The position numbers were made by a program, and so were the translations under genes. From NCBI GenBank assembly GCA_963793785.1, contig CAWCBH010000003.1:1674001-1738000 (forward strand): a stretch of 64,000 nt of DNA, written 5' to 3'. The notes below the pieces were generated by a model. It had not been told where the DNA came from. It worked only from the letters and a program-made list of their open reading frames with translations, and searched no databases. Positions 61,959 to 64,000 of the stretch are shown here, one piece after another. The number at the start of each line of letters is the position of its first letter. The first letter of the stretch is position 1. The stretch comes from CAWCBH01 sp963793785. Lineage in GTDB: Bacteria; Actinomycetota; Thermoleophilia; Solirubrobacterales; 70-9.

Positions 61959-62852
61959 CGACACGCTCCCTCCCCACTGCCGGCGCCCGCCGCTGCTGGG
62001 CGGTGGCGAGGACGCTCTCCAGCTGCGCCAGGGTGTTGAAGGTCCCCTTCGCCAGCACGGTGCCGTCGAGGTCCATCGCCACCGCGTAGGGGCTGCCGGG
62101 GACGTCGAGCTCGCGCCAGGCGCCGGTGTCGCGGACCTCGTCGAAGCTGCGCAGGGAGAGGATGGGATCGCTGTGCAGCGTCTCCAGCGCCGGCTCGATC
62201 GCCTGGCAGATGTGACAGCCGTCGGAGCTGAAGGTGGCGAGCAGCAGCTCGGTGCGGGCGCCGGCCTCGAAGTCCCGGGCCAGGTCGACCCGCTCGCCGA
62301 GCGGCGGACCCTCCTCGGGGATCTCCAGCGCCGCCTGCGGCCCGAGCCGCAGCCGCAGCATCCCGACCTCCCGGGCCAGCGCCAGGACCGCGATCGCCAG
62401 CCCGGCGCAGCCGAGCAGCGCGACCACCAGGCCGAGGCCGAGCCACTGGTCGGTGCTGAGGTCGGACGTCGGGAAGCATCGGTAGGGCTGCGAACGCCGC
62501 CGCGAGGGCGAAGTTGCGCCCGACCGCCGGCCAGCCGACCACCGAGCGGGCGCCGAAGCAGGCGCACGGCGCCCCGGCCCGCCCGCGCAGCAGCACCCCG
62601 ATCATCAGCAGCCCGAACAGCGCCATCAGCCCGGCGGCGAGGTAGGCGGCGAGGTCCGATCCGGCGCCGACGCCGACGGCCAGGGTCAGCTCGGCGCCGA
62701 TCAGCGCGCCCCAGGCAACCCAGCGCGAGCGCGGCTCGGCGAACCCGAAGGTGGCCAGCGCCGCGGCGCTGGAGCGCGGGCTGGCGAGCTTCAGCAGGGC
62801 GGCGACGGCGAGCACCGCTGCCAGGGCCAGGCGCGACGACGACTGCGAGCAT
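61945..62852 (-). CDS. MauE/DoxX-like membrane region fused to MauD-like thioredoxin (frameshifted as given)
   Basis: Likely one gene of about 300 codons. The first half has four helices typical of MauE/DoxX redox proteins (VLAVAALLKLASP, GALIGAELTLAVG) with GAPCACFGA. The second half has one further helix, then a MauD-like thioredoxin fold with FSSDGCHICQ (Cys-x2-Cys) and SPYAVAMDLDGTV. Two +1 breaks (about 62820 and 62490) join the three frames, and length modulo three agrees. MauE and MauD are needed to export and oxidise MauA. The stop overlaps the MauA-like start by 14 nt. Confidence 0.68.
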
Positions 62853-62883
62853 CGGCCCCTATTGAAGCGAATCGGCTCGGCGG

Positions 62884-64000
62884 CTAACCGGCGACCGCCT
62901 CGACCCAGTCGAGGCTGCGGCCGCAGAGCGAGCGCGCCTGCGGCTGGAGCCGCGGTACTGGACGGGCAGCCGCTCCGTCCGCTGCCGAGCACGAGCGGCC
63001 CGAGCGCGAACGGCGCTCCACCGCTGCCCGGCCGCAGGCCCGCCCGCCTCGTAGTCGCAGCTCGACCACGTGGCTGCCGGCGTCGAGCTCGACCTCGCCG
63101 AGCGGCGTGTAGACGCCCGGGTGGGTCAGCCGGTGACGGGCGCTGCGCAGACCTCGCGGCCGTCGATCGAGACGCTCGACACGGCCGCGGAAGGAGCCGC
63201 CCAGCCAGACTCCGTAGCGCCCCGGGCGCGAAACGGTCAGCGAGACGCGCAAGTCTCCGGAGCTCGGCGGGTAGACGTATCCGGGATCCGAATCGGCCCC
63301 GCCAACCGGACGGATGGAGCCGCCGCTGAGCGCGGTCGACGCTCGCCGGCGGTCGCGCGAACGAAGGCGAGCCGCCCTGATCGCGCTCCGCCAGCCGGGC
63401 GAGGCGGAGGACGTCGCCGCGTTCGGAACCGCCGCCGGCTGCACGTCGGTGCCCAGCGGCAGGTGCTCGATGATCTCGGCCCGAGGCGGCTCCGAGCGCT
63501 GCCAGACCTCGTAGTGGCTGCCGCTCCAGGCGTGGTCGTAGACGGAGGGCGGCCGGCTGGGGCTGCGGCGGCACAGGACGAGCGTCCGGTAGACGAGCAG
63601 CCCGTCGAGCTCGAAGCGGTCGATGTCCGCGATACTCGCCCTTCGGGACCTGGCTGCCGTCGCGCAGCGGGATCGTGCCGCCGTCGCAGCTCCGAGGCGC
63701 CCTCGGGGTCGGCGTCGCGCAGGAAGTGGCGGACGCCGTAGGGCTCGGTAGTCGGTCATCAGCGCCGGCCCCTGCCCGGCGAACTGCTCCCCGATCGTCT
63801 CCAGCTCGGCGAGCTGGCCGCGGGGCGCGAGCCACACCTCGTGGTAGGCGAGCACGTTCGACCACAGCACGCCGACGGCGATCGCTGCCGCGAGCACGCC
63901 AGCCCTCGACTCGGCGCCGGCCGCCGGTCAGAGCGCAGGCGGCGCCGGCCATCGCCGCGCCAAGACGAGCGGCGGTGAGGCGATCGCCAGGGCCTTGGCG
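62884..64000 (-). CDS. C-terminal part of a membrane protein, cut by the window end
   Basis: The 3' end of a larger gene whose start lies beyond the window. The first visible part is a last membrane helix (AAAIAVGVLWSNVLAYHEVWLAP), then an outer domain GQLAELETIGEQFAGQGPALMTDY, IPLRDGSQVPKGEY, FELDGLLVYRTLVLCRR, HYEVWQR and a jelly-roll-like end (GRYGVWLGGSFRGRV, GSHVVELRLRGG). At least three frame changes occur at 63780-63640 and 63130. A glycosyltransferase-like or other polytopic membrane protein is possible; the family is not recognised. Confidence 0.5.

Overview
The window is a high-GC, gene-dense chromosomal segment, most likely from an actinobacterium of the Thermoleophilia/Solirubrobacterales type. 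This is inferred from gene content and from actinobacterial-style control sites (11-nt PHO-box repeats, a CGAAC-N4-GTTCG LexA box, leaderless starts); no 16S gene is present. No insertion sequence, prophage, CRISPR array or tRNA was seen. One RNA gene, tmRNA, is clear. There is no gene-free stretch longer than about 300 bases.

Layout. 1-8.9 kb: gap, a VOC protein, an ABC-2 exporter, an AbiEi/DUF559 protein, rapZ, uvrC, a crotonase, a cupredoxin lipoprotein and a MaoC protein. 8.9-11.5 kb: a three-gene Tad-pilus-like set whose last ORF joins a TadG-like segment to an M15 peptidase and a lytic transglycosylase. 11.6-29.4 kb: a phosphate/polyphosphate block with pitA, DUF47, ppk1, a PHP-glycosyltransferase fusion, a CHAD domain split over two genes, ppx, a TIM-barrel isomerase, pstSCAB-phoU and two OmpR-family regulators. 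29.5-38.4 kb: uppP, an M23 peptidase, a second ppx coupled to an HD-domain gene, an Rpf-like transglycosylase, a lipoate ligase and a thioredoxin/TPR protein. 38.4-43.8 kb: RDD protein, diguanylate cyclase, several NTF2-like proteins, an ArsR-SRPBCC fusion, an alkyltransferase-like protein and a universal stress protein. 43.8-53.3 kb: an SOS-boxed LAGLIDADG gene antisense to the tmRNA 3' end, a flavoprotein disulfide reductase, an HhH coiled-coil protein, then smpB, rnr, ctpA, ftsX and ftsE. 53.4-64 kb: DMT transporter, transketolase, cydAB, and a methylamine-dehydrogenase-like (Mau-like) cluster running up to a membrane protein cut by the window end.

Phosphate control ties much of the first half together. 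I find five arrays of about 11-nt repeats built on TTCAC: before the PHP-GT4/ppk1 unit, between ppx and the isomerase, before pstS, before the stand-alone winged-helix gene, and before a possible small RNA at about 29.55-29.70 kb. Phosphate import (Pst, Pit), polyP synthesis (Ppk1), polyP binding (CHAD) and polyP hydrolysis (Ppx) are therefore next to each other and probably share PhoP/PhoB-type control.

A second theme is ribosome rescue and RNA decay: tmRNA (predicted tag ending EFALAA), SmpB, RNase R and a C-terminal-processing protease lie within 7 kb.

About fifteen conserved genes are broken by single-base shifts. Wherever I traced the break it is a +1 insertion, and each gene's length modulo three fits insertions only. 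Insertion-type sequencing error is the simplest explanation, so these genes are annotated as whole genes with the breaks noted.
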